From Saccharibacillus qingshengii (lineage in GTDB: Bacteria; Bacillota; Bacilli; Paenibacillales; Paenibacillaceae), in the NCBI RefSeq assembly GCF_013185195.1, contig NZ_JAAZWC010000011.1, forward strand, positions 120,632-167,637: a DNA stretch of 47,006 nucleotides, written 5' to 3'. The notes below the pieces were generated by a model. It was given only the letters and a program-made list of their open reading frames with translations. It did not search any database and had not been told where the DNA came from. Positions 32,790 through 42,800 of this stretch are shown in pieces. Position numbers and translations under genes: made by a program. The stretch's first letter is position 1. Each line of letters opens with the position of its first letter.

Positions 32790-33713
32790 ATGAAGATGGA
32801 TTCGACAGATCATAGAAACGGTCCGGGTGACTTCCGTCAGTCGTTCCGGGGAGATTGCGAGAACTGCTTCGGTCTCTGCTGTGCGGCGCTGCCGTTCGCG
32901 GTTTCGGTCGACTTTGCGATCGACAAAGCGGCAGGCGAACCGTGCCGCAACCTGCGGGAAGACTTCCGCTGCGGCATTCATACGAAGCTGCGAAGCAGCG
33001 GATTCCGGGGCTGCACGGTCTACGACTGCTTCGGTGCGGGCCAGAAAGTCTCGCAGCAGACCTACGGCGGGGTCAGCTGGCGCGAGCGTCCGGAGACGGC
33101 GCGCGCCATGTTCGAAGTGCTGCCGATCGTCTGGCAGCTTCACGAGCTGATGCTGTACCTGACGGAGCTGCTTGGCCGCCCTGCGGCCTCGAAGCTCCAT
33201 CCGCAGCTGGGTGAGAAGCTCGCGGAGATCGAGCGTCTTACCCGGCTTGAACCCGACGCTCTCATGCAGTTGAGCGTCTCCGTGCAGCGCGCGGAAGTGA
33301 ACGGGCTGCTGCTCGAAGGCAGCGAGCTCGTTCGGGCCGAAGCGCTGCGGCGCCGGGCATCGCGCGGCGAAGAGCCGGCGCGCGGGCGTCAGAACCCGCG
33401 CGGGGGCAAAGGCGGCCGCAAGGGCCGCAAACCGGCCATCGGCCGCGGCGCGGACCTGGTGGGCGCCGATCTGCGCGGCGAGGATCTGCGCGGTGCGAAC
33501 CTGCGCGGCGCTTACCTGATCGCCGCCAATCTGGGCGGCGTGGATCTGCGCGAAGCGGACCTGATCGGCGCCGATTTCCGCGATGCCGATCTGCGGGGCG
33601 CCAATCTGACCGGCGCCTTGTTCCTGACGCAGGTGCAGGTGAACGCGGCCCGCGGGGACGCGTCGACCCTGCTTCCGCCGGGATTGGAGCGCCCGGGACA
33701 TTGGGCGAACTGA
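32790..33713 (+). CDS. Cysteine-cluster and pentapeptide-repeat protein
   Basis: 307 residues in three parts. The first 100 residues hold many cysteines (CENCFGLCC, EPCRN, FRCGIH, RGCTVYDCFG), a pattern that could bind zinc or an iron-sulphur cluster. Next is a helical part, then a basic linker rich in Arg and Gly (about 190-225). The last 85 residues are a run of pentapeptide repeats, A(D/N)LxG (DLVGADLRGEDLRGANLRGAYL...). These form a four-sided helix that in Qnr/MfpA proteins mimics DNA. The ATG at 32790 follows TTGGAGG. Related proteins are seen in other Paenibacillaceae and actinobacteria without assigned function. It is followed by a GNAT gene 46 bp downstream. Confidence 0.85.
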   Translation: MKMDSTDHRNGPGDFRQSFRGDCENCFGLCCAALPFAVSVDFAIDKAAGEPCRNLREDFRCGIHTKLRSSGFRGCTVYDCFGAGQKVSQQTYGGVSWRERPETARAMFEVLPIVWQLHELMLYLTELLGRPAASKLHPQLGEKLAEIERLTRLEPDALMQLSVSVQRAEVNGLLLEGSELVRAEALRRRASRGEEPARGRQNPRGGKGGRKGRKPAIGRGADLVGADLRGEDLRGANLRGAYLIAANLGGVDLREADLIGADFRDADLRGANLTGALFLTQVQVNAARGDASTLLPPGLERPGHWAN

Positions 33714-33759
33714 CTGCGGTCGGGCAGAATCCCGGTCTGGCACAAGGAGGCAAAGAGAG

Positions 33760-34191
33760 ATGAATTTGCTTACATTGCGGCAGGCGGCTGCGTCCGATGC
33801 GGACCGGCTTGCCGAGCTGCGCGCAGAAGCGCTGTTCGAATCCCTGAATCGTCTGGGGCGCTACGACGAACAGGGAGTGCGGGAACGATTCCGGCGCTCT
33901 TTTATACCGGAGTATACCCGCATCGTGGAGGAGGGCGGCCGTTTTGCCGGCTGCATCGCGCTTAAGCCGGATTCCGGCGGCTATCTGCTGGAACATTTCT
34001 ATCTGCATGCCGACTTCCGCGGAAGCGGCCTCGGCACGCGGGTGCTGCGTCGGGTGCTGGGCGAAGCGAAGAACGAAACCGTGCGTCTGAATGTGCTGCA
34101 GGGCAGTCCGGCCCGCCGTTTGTACGAACGTTTTGGCTTCGTCACCGACAGTGAAGACGGAATTGACGTCTATATGAGATTAAGTCCTTAA
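33760..34191 (+). CDS. GNAT-family N-acetyltransferase
   Basis: 143 residues with the GNAT core: LRQAAASDADRLAELRAEA, FAGCIALKPD, the acetyl-CoA loop DFRGSGLGTRVLRRVL and the C-terminal LYERFGFV. The substrate cannot be told; many such proteins acetylate small amines or protein N-termini. The ATG at 33760 has AAGGAGG upstream. It lies between the pentapeptide-repeat gene and the aldo/keto reductase on the same strand, and the three may share a transcript. Confidence 0.9.
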   Translation: MNLLTLRQAAASDADRLAELRAEALFESLNRLGRYDEQGVRERFRRSFIPEYTRIVEEGGRFAGCIALKPDSGGYLLEHFYLHADFRGSGLGTRVLRRVLGEAKNETVRLNVLQGSPARRLYERFGFVTDSEDGIDVYMRLSP

Positions 34192-34245
34192 AGTTCTGCC
34201 CCGAACTTGAACGTTCGGCTATCCGGTATCGGGAGGAAGATGACC

Positions 34246-35220
34246 ATGAAGCATAATCGACTCGGCCGCAGCGGTCTGTACGTCTCGGAACTCGGTCTCG
34301 GCACCAACGCTTTCGGCAAGCGCGCCGACGAAGAGACGTCGATCCGGGTGATCCACGCGGCGATGGACGGCGGCATCGACTTTATCGATACCGCCAATAT
34401 CTACGCAGGCACGGAATCGGAACGCATCATCGGCAGAGCGCTGGAAGGCCGGCGCGACCGGGCTATACTGACGACCAAAGCGGGCCTGCCGCGCGGCGAA
34501 GGCCCCAACGAGCGGGGTTCGTCCCGCCGCCACCTGCAGAAGGAGCTGGAGAGCAGTCTGAAGCGGTTGAAGACCGATTATGTCGATCTGTACCAGATCC
34601 ATACGTTTGACCCTTATACGCCGCTTGAAGAGACGCTGCGCACGCTCGACGATTTTGTTTCTTCGGGCAAAGTCCGTTATGTAGGCGCTTCGAATTATAC
34701 GGCCTGGGAATTTATGAAAGCGCTCGGGATCAGTGAACGGGAAGGTTTCGTTCGGTATATCTCGAGCCAGACCAGCTATTCGCTCGCGGACCGTACGCCG
34801 GAACGCGAATTGATTCCGATGTGTCTGGATCAGGAGATCGGGCTTATTCCGTATTTCCCGCTGGCGGGAGGCATTCTGAGCGGCAAATACGGCAGCGGCG
34901 GGTCGGCTCCCGAAGGTTCGCGCGCCGAGACCGATCCGAACTTCAACCGGTTTATGAACGACAGCTATCTGGAACTGGGCCGGCGGGTCGGCGAATGGGC
35001 GGCGGAAGCCGGTACGACCCCAAGCGCGCTGTCGCTGGCCTGGCTGATGCGCCGCCCTGCGGTCTCTACGGTAATCGCCGGAGCCACGAATCCGCAGCAG
35101 GTGGAAGCGAATCTGGCGAGTACAACGTTCGAAGCGGATGCGGAACTGTTCGCGAAGCTGGACGAGATCAGCGAGCCGTTCCGCCGGGGCGAACCGTTTG
35201 CGGTGTATCGGCTGAGCTGA
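34246..35220 (+). CDS. Aldo/keto reductase (YajO/KvBeta-like)
   Basis: 324 residues, an NAD(P)H-dependent TIM barrel. The catalytic set is present: Asp in GIDFIDTANIY, Tyr in the same motif, Lys in ILTTKAG and His in LYQIHTFD. The cofactor-binding end has TVIAGATNPQQVEANL. Overall it resembles the potassium-channel beta-subunit-like group (YajO, IolS), which reduce aldehydes and methylglyoxal. ATG 34246 is 9 nt after GGGAGG; an earlier ATG at 34240 is only 3 nt from it. A hairpin terminator follows. Confidence 0.92.
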   Translation: MKHNRLGRSGLYVSELGLGTNAFGKRADEETSIRVIHAAMDGGIDFIDTANIYAGTESERIIGRALEGRRDRAILTTKAGLPRGEGPNERGSSRRHLQKELESSLKRLKTDYVDLYQIHTFDPYTPLEETLRTLDDFVSSGKVRYVGASNYTAWEFMKALGISEREGFVRYISSQTSYSLADRTPERELIPMCLDQEIGLIPYFPLAGGILSGKYGSGGSAPEGSRAETDPNFNRFMNDSYLELGRRVGEWAAEAGTTPSALSLAWLMRRPAVSTVIAGATNPQQVEANLASTTFEADAELFAKLDEISEPFRRGEPFAVYRLS

Positions 35221-35244
35221 GCTTTTTGCAGACGCGCCAAGAAT

Positions 35245-35272
35245 AGACCGGAGCATAAGCTTCGGTCTTTTT
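35245..35272 (+). terminator. Terminator of the aldo/keto reductase gene
   Basis: AGACCGGAGC (35245-35254), loop ATAA, GCTTCGGTCT (35259-35268), then TTTTTCT. Confidence 0.82.
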
Positions 35273-35457
35273 CTGCTGCCTCGCAGGGGGAAAGGGGGCT
35301 GCGCACGTTAATAAGAAAAGAAAATGACGATCTCCGAATATGTTAACAATTGTTTAGGATTGTTTAATCAGGAATTCGAATGTATTTTAAATAGAGAAGA
35401 TATAATCATAAATGGCATTCCCAACGGTCAAAATTCTATCGAAATCGAGGGACGGGT

Positions 35458-36645
35458 ATGAAAATTTTGATTACGACCGAATGCTACCGACCGATCATCA
35501 ATGGAGTTGTCACCTCTGTGGTCAATCTGCAAAGCGAGTTGGAGAAGAACGGGCATGAAGTTCGCATTCTGACCCTTTCGCCGGACGCGCATTCGTTTGT
35601 GCAGGAAGATATTACTTATATCGGCTCCGTCAAGGCGCTGTATCCGGGGGTCCGCACCGCACTGCGCGTGCACCGCCGTGAGCTGCAGGATCTGCTGGAT
35701 TGGAAACCGGACGTCATTCATTCGCAGTGCGAATTCAGTACGTTCCGCATGGCCAGATACATAGCGGGAAAGCTGAAAATCCCGATCGTTCATACGTACC
35801 ATACGGTTTACGAAGATTACACGCATTACTTCTCGCCGAGCCGCACCTGGGGGCGGGCCGCCGTTGCCCTGTTTACCCGCAGTACGCTCAAGCATGTGCA
35901 GAGTGTGGTGGCGCCTACGCAAAAAGTCCGCAGCCTGCTTGAGGGATACGGCGTACCGGGCGATATTCATGTCGTGCCGACCGGCGTCGATCTGAGTCAA
36001 TTCCAGGCGGAACTGTCTGCGGAACGTCGCTTGGTTCTTAGAGAAAGCTTCGGACTGTCCGAAAAAGATCATGTGCTGGTTTCGGTCGGAAGGCTGGCGA
36101 AGGAGAAAAACCTCGAAGAGATTTTGCGGTTTGTCTCGCAGTGCCGCCAGCCCCATCTCAAACTGCTGGTGGTCGGAGACGGGCCGAACCGCCAGGCGCT
36201 GGAACGGTATGCCAAAGAACTGGATCTGCAGGATCGCGTGGTCTTCGCGGGGATGGTTCAACCGGAGCGGATCGCGGATTACTACAAGTTGGGCGATCTG
36301 TTCGTCAGCGCGTCGAACAGCGAGACGCAGGGGTTGACCTATATCGAAGCGATGGCTTCGGGCGTGCCCGTGCTGTGCCGCCGCGACGACTGCCTGAGCG
36401 GCGTGGTCGACAGCGGCGTCAACGGCTGGCAGTACGATACGTTCGAGCAGTTCGAAGAATCGCTGACGGCGGCTCTTCATCAAGAAGGTCTGCTCGAGGA
36501 ATTGGGCGAGAATGCCCGCAAGCTTGCCCTGGAACGTTACTCGTCCTCGGCATTCGGGACGAGTGCGGAACAAATCTACGTTCGGGCCACCGCCCTATAC
36601 CGGCCCGAGACCAGCCGGCCGTTTATCATGGCTGCGATCAAGTAG
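35458..36645 (+). CDS. GT4 glycosyltransferase, diacylglycerol glucosyltransferase-like
   Basis: 395 residues, GT-B fold. The N-terminal domain starts MKILITTECYRPIINGVVTSV; the C-terminal donor domain has SVGRLAKEKNLEEIL, VVGDGP and the EX7E motif SETQGLTYIEAMASGVPVL. The combination of HTYHTVYEDYTHYF and ETQGLTYIEAMASG is typical of alpha-monoglucosyl-diacylglycerol synthases (LafA type), which start glycolipid and lipoteichoic-acid anchor synthesis at the inner membrane face. A TATAAT at 35401 may be its -10. A TVP38 membrane protein and a second glycosyltransferase follow on the same strand. The acceptor assignment is inferred. Confidence 0.85.
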   Translation: MKILITTECYRPIINGVVTSVVNLQSELEKNGHEVRILTLSPDAHSFVQEDITYIGSVKALYPGVRTALRVHRRELQDLLDWKPDVIHSQCEFSTFRMARYIAGKLKIPIVHTYHTVYEDYTHYFSPSRTWGRAAVALFTRSTLKHVQSVVAPTQKVRSLLEGYGVPGDIHVVPTGVDLSQFQAELSAERRLVLRESFGLSEKDHVLVSVGRLAKEKNLEEILRFVSQCRQPHLKLLVVGDGPNRQALERYAKELDLQDRVVFAGMVQPERIADYYKLGDLFVSASNSETQGLTYIEAMASGVPVLCRRDDCLSGVVDSGVNGWQYDTFEQFEESLTAALHQEGLLEELGENARKLALERYSSSAFGTSAEQIYVRATALYRPETSRPFIMAAIK

Positions 36646-36722
36646 CCGGTTTCCGCTTGACGGCATGACGGATAAGCTGCATGTGCAACGCATTCCTTAT
36701 TTACAGATCGGAGGGATTGGCC

Positions 36723-37322
36723 TTGAAGTCTTTCTCGATGCGCTATATGATGAACGCCACGACCGCTGCCGGATTGGCTGCTTGTGCAGCCTGCATCGTT
36801 TACGGTTTCTATACGGGGATCTTCACTTCCCAAGCTTCGCTGGAAGGGTTTCTCGCGGGGTTTGGCGTGTGGGCGCCGCTGATCTTCGTTGTATTCCAGG
36901 CCGTGCAGGTAATCATTCCGATTCTGCCCGGCGGGATCGGCTGCGTAGGCGGCATCCTGATCTTCGGGCCGCTGGCCGGATTTTTCTATAACTATATCGG
37001 CATCTGCCTGGGTTCGCTGGCCGCGTTCCTGCTTGCGAGAAGATACGGCCGCCCTATTCTGGACAGCATGTTCAGTCCGAAGCTGCAAGCCAAATACAAA
37101 CACTGGACGGAAGGCCGCCGCTTCAACAATCTGTTTGCCGTAGGCATCTTCATGCCGGTCGCGCCGGACGATTTCCTGTGCTACCTGGCGGGAACGACGA
37201 AGATGACGCTGCGCCGCTTTACGACGATTATCCTGCTCGGCAAACCGCTTGCGATCGCCGCTTACAGCTTTGGTCTGAGCGCGGCGATTACCTGGGCGGC
37301 GAAGCTGTTCGGCATCGCTTGA
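36723..37322 (+). CDS. TVP38/TMEM64 (DedA-superfamily) membrane protein
   Basis: 199 residues with about five membrane segments and the family core: FQAVQVIIPILPGGIGCVGGILIFGPLAGFFYNYIGICLGSLAAFLLARRYGRP. DedA-superfamily proteins flip or transport lipids such as undecaprenyl phosphate or phosphatidylethanolamine. The start is a TTG at 36723 placed 6-7 nt after GGAGGG; an ATG at 36738 is the alternative. It lies between two glycosyltransferase genes, which suggests a role in moving a lipid or glycolipid across the membrane. Confidence 0.85.
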   Translation: MKSFSMRYMMNATTAAGLAACAACIVYGFYTGIFTSQASLEGFLAGFGVWAPLIFVVFQAVQVIIPILPGGIGCVGGILIFGPLAGFFYNYIGICLGSLAAFLLARRYGRPILDSMFSPKLQAKYKHWTEGRRFNNLFAVGIFMPVAPDDFLCYLAGTTKMTLRRFTTIILLGKPLAIAAYSFGLSAAITWAAKLFGIA

Positions 37323-37347
37323 ATGTGAAGAAGGGAAGGAAACAAAT

Positions 37348-38391
37348 ATGAAAATCCTGCTGTATGCCGGATCGCTGGACACGGTAAGCCGAAGCGGAGT
37401 CGGCGAGGCAGTGCGCCACCAGCGCGAAGCGCTGGAGAGGCTCGGCATCGATTACACGATGAACGAGCAAGAGGACTACGATCTTGTGCATCTGAACACC
37501 ATTTTCCCCGATTCCCTGCGGATGGCGAAAAGAGCGAAACGAAAAGGCAAAAAAGTCGTCTATCATGCGCATTCGACCATGGAAGACTTTCGCAATTCCT
37601 TCCGGGGTTCGAACCTGGCGGCACCGCTGTTCAAACGTTGGATCATGCGCTGTTACCGCAGTGCCGATCTGCTCATTACACCGACGGAATACGCCAAAGG
37701 ACTGATCCAAAACTACGGGGTGACCAATCCGATCGTCAGTTTGTCGAACGGGGTGGACAGCGCGTTTTTTGCGCCGGATCCAGAAGCCGGACGCCGTTTC
37801 CGCCTTAAGCACGGTCTAGGCGAAGAGGCGAAAGTCGTGCTGTCGGTCGGACATTATATCGAGCGCAAAGGCGTGCTGGATTTCGTGGAGCTGGCCCGGC
37901 GGATGCCGGATCATCAATTCTACTGGTTCGGCTATACGCCGCTGTACATGGTGCCGCCGAAGATTCGCGAAGCGGTGGAAACGAAGCTGCCGAACCTGCA
38001 TTTTCCCGGCTACGTGAACCGGGAAGAACTGCGCGACGCCTACTGCGGCAGCAATCTGTTTCTGTTCGCGACCCACGAAGAGACGGAAGGCATCGTGCTG
38101 CTGGAAGCTCTGGCTGCGGAAATCCCCGTGCTGGTGCGCGACCTGCCGATCTACGCCGAGTGGCTGGAAGACGGAGGAACCGTCTACAAGGCGCGTGATC
38201 TGGACGCGTTCGAGCGGGGCATCCGGGGGATTGCGGGGCATACGCTGCCGGATCTTACCGCCAACGGCCGGAAATTGGCGTTGGGGCTCGATCTGGATGC
38301 GGTCGGCCGGCGCCTGGTCGAATTATACGAGATTGCCTTACATAGCGGACCGGTCAAGCCGCAGGCGAAGATCCTGCACCCGGAATTGTAG
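37348..38391 (+). CDS. GT4 glycosyltransferase, second glycolipid enzyme
   Basis: 347 residues, GT-B fold. Key parts are YHAHSTMEDFRNSF, ADLLITPTEYAKGLI, SLSNGVDSAFF, SVGHYIERKGVLDFVELA and EETEGIVLLEALAAEIPVLVRD (EX7E). The short N-terminal domain and YHAHST motif resemble LafB/CpoA-type enzymes, which add the second sugar to monoglucosyl-diacylglycerol. It follows the TVP38 gene by 25 bp; with the first glycosyltransferase this fits a two-step glycolipid pathway as in streptococci, where the two genes also lie together. The sugar added is not known. Confidence 0.82.
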   Translation: MKILLYAGSLDTVSRSGVGEAVRHQREALERLGIDYTMNEQEDYDLVHLNTIFPDSLRMAKRAKRKGKKVVYHAHSTMEDFRNSFRGSNLAAPLFKRWIMRCYRSADLLITPTEYAKGLIQNYGVTNPIVSLSNGVDSAFFAPDPEAGRRFRLKHGLGEEAKVVLSVGHYIERKGVLDFVELARRMPDHQFYWFGYTPLYMVPPKIREAVETKLPNLHFPGYVNREELRDAYCGSNLFLFATHEETEGIVLLEALAAEIPVLVRDLPIYAEWLEDGGTVYKARDLDAFERGIRGIAGHTLPDLTANGRKLALGLDLDAVGRRLVELYEIALHSGPVKPQAKILHPEL

Positions 38392-38460
38392 ACGTTCTCC
38401 GGGACTCGGCTTCCTTCCTTACAAACCAAGCGCATAAGCGGGTCGTAACCTGCAAACGCC

Positions 38461-38527
38461 AAAAAACCTGCCGCCGCCCGGCTGTGTATCTTCGGATACG
38501 CAGCCGGGACGGACGGGCAGGTTTTTT
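38461..38527. terminator. Bidirectional terminator
   Basis: AAAAAACCTGCC (38461-38472) pairs with GGGCAGGTTTTTT (38515-38527), with a further inner stem CCCGGCTG/CAGCCGGG. It stops the glycosyltransferase operon and the converging aldo/keto reductase gene. Confidence 0.9.
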
Positions 38528-38614
38528 GATATTCGGATACAGCCGCGCAGTCGTTGCCCGGTCTAGGGATTGAGCCTTGAATCGGTTGCGATCGGATCAG
38601 TAATTGCGAATGTC

Positions 38615-39532
38615 TTAAGGCAGTTTGTTGCCGGCCGCACGGTAGATGGCGTACCATTCTTCGCGGGACAGCTTCACTTCACCGGCTTTGATGCAGTCTT
38701 TGATCCGCTGCACGTTCATCGTTCCTGTCACCGGCTGCATATTGGCCGGGTGGCGCAGCAGCCATGCGATCGCGATCGTCGTATTGCTCACGCCGTGAGC
38801 TTCCGCGACCTTGTTGATCTCCGCGTTCAGTTCCGGGAATTTGTCGTTGTCGAGGAACACGCCTTCGAAGAATCCGAATTGGAACGGCGACCACGGCTGA
38901 ATCGTGATATCGTTCAGGCGGCAGTAATCCAGAATGCTGCCGTCGCGGTCGACCGACTCGTCGATCAGCATGTTCACGTTGACGCCGTTGGAGATCATGT
39001 TGGCATTCGTGATGCTGAGCTGCAGCTGATTGGCGACCAGCGGCTGCTTCACGTATTTTTTGAGCAGATCGATCTGCATCGGTTTTTGGTTGGACACGCC
39101 GAAGTGGCGCACTTTACCCGAAGATTCCAGCTTATCGAACGCTTCGGCCACTTCTTCGGGTTCGACCAGAGCGTCGGGACGGTGCAGCAGCAGGATATCG
39201 AGGTAGTCGGTATTCAGTCTTTGCAGAATGCCGTCGACGGAGGACAGGATATGCTCTTTGGAGAAATCGAACTGTCCCTGGCGGATGCCGCATTTGGACT
39301 GAAGGATCAGGTTCTCGCGTACCGACGTGCTCATATGTACCGCTTCGGCAAAGATTTCTTCGCACTTGCCGCCGCCGTAAATGTCTGCATGGTCGAAGAA
39401 GTTCGCGCCTTCGTCGAGTGCCGTTTGCACGAACGTTTCCGCTTCTTTTTTGTCCAGGGAATCGATTCTCATACAGCCGACCGCGACTACCGGTACATCG
39501 AGATTGCTGCTTCCGAGCTTGATGGTTCTCAT
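38615..39532 (-). CDS. Aldo/keto reductase (YdhF-like)
   Basis: 305 residues. The catalytic residues lie in NFFDHADIYGGGKCEE (Asp, Tyr), LQSKCGI (Lys) and LLLHRPD (His). The sequence GKVRHFGVSNQKPMQIDLL and the ending follow E. coli YdhF, an NADPH-dependent oxidoreductase of unknown substrate. The ATG at 39532 follows GAGGAGG; the longer frame upstream crosses the promoter region and is rejected. A candidate promoter lies at 39576-39604. The gene is transcribed towards the glycosyltransferase operon and away from the defence island. Confidence 0.92.
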   Translation of the reverse strand: MRTIKLGSSNLDVPVVAVGCMRIDSLDKKEAETFVQTALDEGANFFDHADIYGGGKCEEIFAEAVHMSTSVRENLILQSKCGIRQGQFDFSKEHILSSVDGILQRLNTDYLDILLLHRPDALVEPEEVAEAFDKLESSGKVRHFGVSNQKPMQIDLLKKYVKQPLVANQLQLSITNANMISNGVNVNMLIDESVDRDGSILDYCRLNDITIQPWSPFQFGFFEGVFLDNDKFPELNAEINKVAEAHGVSNTTIAIAWLLRHPANMQPVTGTMNVQRIKDCIKAGEVKLSREEWYAIYRAAGNKLP

Positions 39533-39575
39533 GGCTATTTCCTCCTCGTATTGGGCGGAACTTAAAAACATACCA

Positions 39576-39604
39576 ATTGTGACATAAAAATAAAACGTTT
39601 TCAA
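39576..39604 (-). promoter_or_regulatory. Candidate promoter of the YdhF-like gene
   Basis: Minus strand TTGAAA (39604-39599), 17 nt, CACAAT (39581-39576). The sequence around it is AT-rich. Confidence 0.4.
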
Positions 39605-39888
39605 GATATAAAAGCCACCCTGAGGTTTTTGCTGGGGTACCCGGTCATTCTGCGCTCTTTCGGCCGGATTCAATGGAAAATGCCGAGTCCGATCGCCAGG
39701 ATCATCGATCCTTATATAACACCTGTTTAAAGTGAAGAATCATTTTGAGAAGCTTCAGTAATCAGGATAAGGGACCTGGATCTCCGCAAGAGGGTCGATT
39801 TTTTATAAGATTAAGGCTCACGCCTCTTCATAAGTACTTGCCAAACGGGAATTTGTTTGATTAGTATTCTTATAAGAGGTGGGAATAA
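39605..39888 (+). other. Left border region of the defence island with candidate promoter
   Basis: There is no gene here. Base composition becomes AT-richer than to the left. A candidate promoter for the helicase operon is TTGCCA (39838-39843), 18 nt, TAGTAT (39862-39867). CCTCTTCATAAG (39823-39834) and CTTATAAGAGG (39869-39879) form an imperfect inverted repeat around it, possibly an operator. I found no integrase, tRNA or attachment site at this border. Confidence 0.45.
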
Positions 39889-42800
39889 ATGAAAATTATC
39901 AATAATATTAGCGAACGGCTTGGAGACGATCTCAAAGAAACATTGCAAAAAGGAAGCAAGGTTTCGATCGCCGCTTCGTATTTTTCCTTATACGCTTACG
40001 AAGCTTTAATGAAAGAGCTGCAGCAGGTGGATGAAGTGCGCTTCATTTTCACTTCTCCGACCTTCGTTGCGGAGAAACAGTCCAAAGAAAAACGGGAATT
40101 TTACATACCCAAACGTAATCGGGAAAGCAGTCTATACGGCACGGAATTTGAAATTCGCTTAAAAAACGAACTCAATCAGAAAGCGATCGCCCGGGAATGT
40201 GGAGAATGGATTCGCAAAAAAGCGACGTTCAAGTCTAATCGGACTCAAAGCATGATGCAAGGCATGATGAACGTACAGTCTATGGATGCCGCCGTGTCTT
40301 ATATGCCGCTGGCAGGATTTGCTCGGGAAGATCTGGGTTACGAAAAAGGTGGAGCGATGACCAATATGGTTAATCGATTCGACGAGCCAGAAGCCACACG
40401 GACTTATATCGGGTTGTTCGATCAACTCTGGAACGATAAAGAAAAACTTGAAGACGTGACGAAACAAGTGGCTGAGCAAATCTCTTCGGTATATAAAGAA
40501 AATTCGCCGGAGTTCGTCTATTACGCGATTCTTTACAATATATTTAATGAATTTCTGTCGGATCTGAGTGAAGATGTACTGCCTAATGAAGCGACGGGCT
40601 TCAAAGAGAGCGCGATCTGGAATCGGCTCTATCCGTTTCAAAAAGACGCGGTGCTCGGTTCGATCAACAAGCTGGAGAAATTCGGCGGCTGCATTCTTGC
40701 GGACAGCGTAGGTCTGGGCAAAACATTCAGTGCGATCGGTGTGATCAAATATTACGAGCTGCGCAATAAGTCCGTATTGGTGCTCTGTCCCAAAAAGCTT
40801 GGCGACAACTGGCTGACCTATCGGCAGCCGGTGAACAATAATGTGCTGGCTGCGGATCGACTGCGTTACGACGTGCTTTATCACACCGATGTGTCCCGCG
40901 AAAAAGGATCTTCCAACGGCATGCCGCTGGACCGCCTCAATTGGGGTAACTACGACCTGCTTGTGATCGACGAGTCTCATAACTTCCGCAACAATGAGGC
41001 CAAAAAGAACAAAGAAACTCGCTACCAAAAACTGATGAACAAAGTGATCAAAAGCGGCGTGCGGACGAAAGTGCTCATGCTGTCGGCTACGCCGGTCAAC
41101 AACCGCTTCATGGATCTGCGCAACCAGCTTGCCCTTGCGTACGAAGGCAACCCGGAACAGATGAATGAGAAGCTGGGCACTGAACGCGGGATCGACGATA
41201 TTTTCAAAAGAGCCCAGTCTGCTTTTAATCAATGGTCAAAACTTGAGGTCGAGCAGCGGACCACTTCGGTACTGCTGGGAATGCTTGATTTCGACTTTTT
41301 CGAGCTGCTGGACAGCTTGACCATCGCTCGTTCGCGTACGCATATTCAGAAATACTATAACACGGAGGAGATTGGCGAATTCCCAAAACGGCTTGTCCCG
41401 CTGTCCCAGGCTTGCGCGATTACGGACCGTTCCGATGTACCGGGATACGATGTGATTTTCGCCGAACTGTCACGTATCAACCTGGGCATCTATGCGCCGT
41501 TTCAATATATCCAGCCGAGCCGAATGAGCTTTTACGAAAATCTGTATGATACGAGTGTCAGAGGCGGCAGCGGCAATCTGAAGCAAAGAGACCGCGAAAG
41601 CAGCTTGCAGATTCTGATGCGGATTAATCTGCTCAAGCGGCTGGAAAGCTCCGTGGAGTCGTTTCGCCTGACCCTGTCCAAGATCATAGCTAACCTAGAG
41701 CGCAATTTGCAGCGGGTAGAAGAGTACGAGCGCAGCCGGGAAGCGAACGATATTGAATACTCGGAGGCAGAGGAAGCGGATCTCGACGATGAAGATTGGC
41801 TCGACGAGGACTTTAGCATCGGCAAAAACGTCAAAATCAATCTGGCGGATATCGACCTGCTGCGCTGGAAAGAAGACCTGGCGCATGATCGTGCCGTTCT
41901 ATCAGGACTGTACGAAGAAATGGTAAAGGTAACGCCGGAACACGATAAGAAGCTAAGTGTGCTCAAAAGCATTATCGACGACAAGATCCGGACACCGATC
42001 AACGTGGGCAATCGTAAAGTGATTGTGTTCAGTGCGTTTTCCGATACGGCGGGCTACCTCTACCAGCATCTTTCGCTTTATATGAAAGAACAATATGGAA
42101 TAGACACCGCCAAAATCACAGGCAGCGACGAGAACAAAAATACGGCCGGGCTGCGCAGCGATATTCATACCTTGCTGACCTGCTTCTCGCCGCGTTCCAA
42201 AGAAAAACATCTAACGATGCCCGGCGAGAAGCGCGAACTGGATCTGTTGATTGCGACTGACTGCATTTCCGAGGGTCAGAACTTGCAGGACTGCGATTAT
42301 CTGGTTAACTATGATATCCACTGGAATCCGGTGCGTATTATTCAACGGTTCGGCCGCGTCGACCGGATCGGTTCGCGCAACAAAGCGATTCAGCTTGTCA
42401 ATTTCTGGCCGAATCTGTCTCTAGACGAATATATCAAGCTCAAAAGCCGCGTGGAGAATCGGATGGTCATCATGGATATGACGGCGACGGGCGACGACAA
42501 TGTGCTGTTCAATCGCTCCAGCGATCTGGAATACCGCAAACGGCAGTTGAATCGGCTGCAAGAAGAAGTGGTCGATCTGGATCAGATGGACACTGGAGTG
42601 TCGATTACCGATCTGGGGTTGAACGATTTTCGGATGGATCTGGTCAACTATGTCAAAGAGCATGGACAGATGGACGAAGTTCCGGGCGGTCTGCATGCGG
42701 TTGTGAGCACTGATGCGAGTAAAGGAATCACGCGTCCGGGCGTCGTGTTCGTGCTTCGCAATATCGATGAAGCGCTCGACGCCAAGCGGCAGAACCGACT

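Noticed and set aside
39605-39888. Integration site or tRNA at the left border of the defence island
   Set aside because: No tRNA-like structure, integrase gene or direct repeat of the island ends was found in the window.
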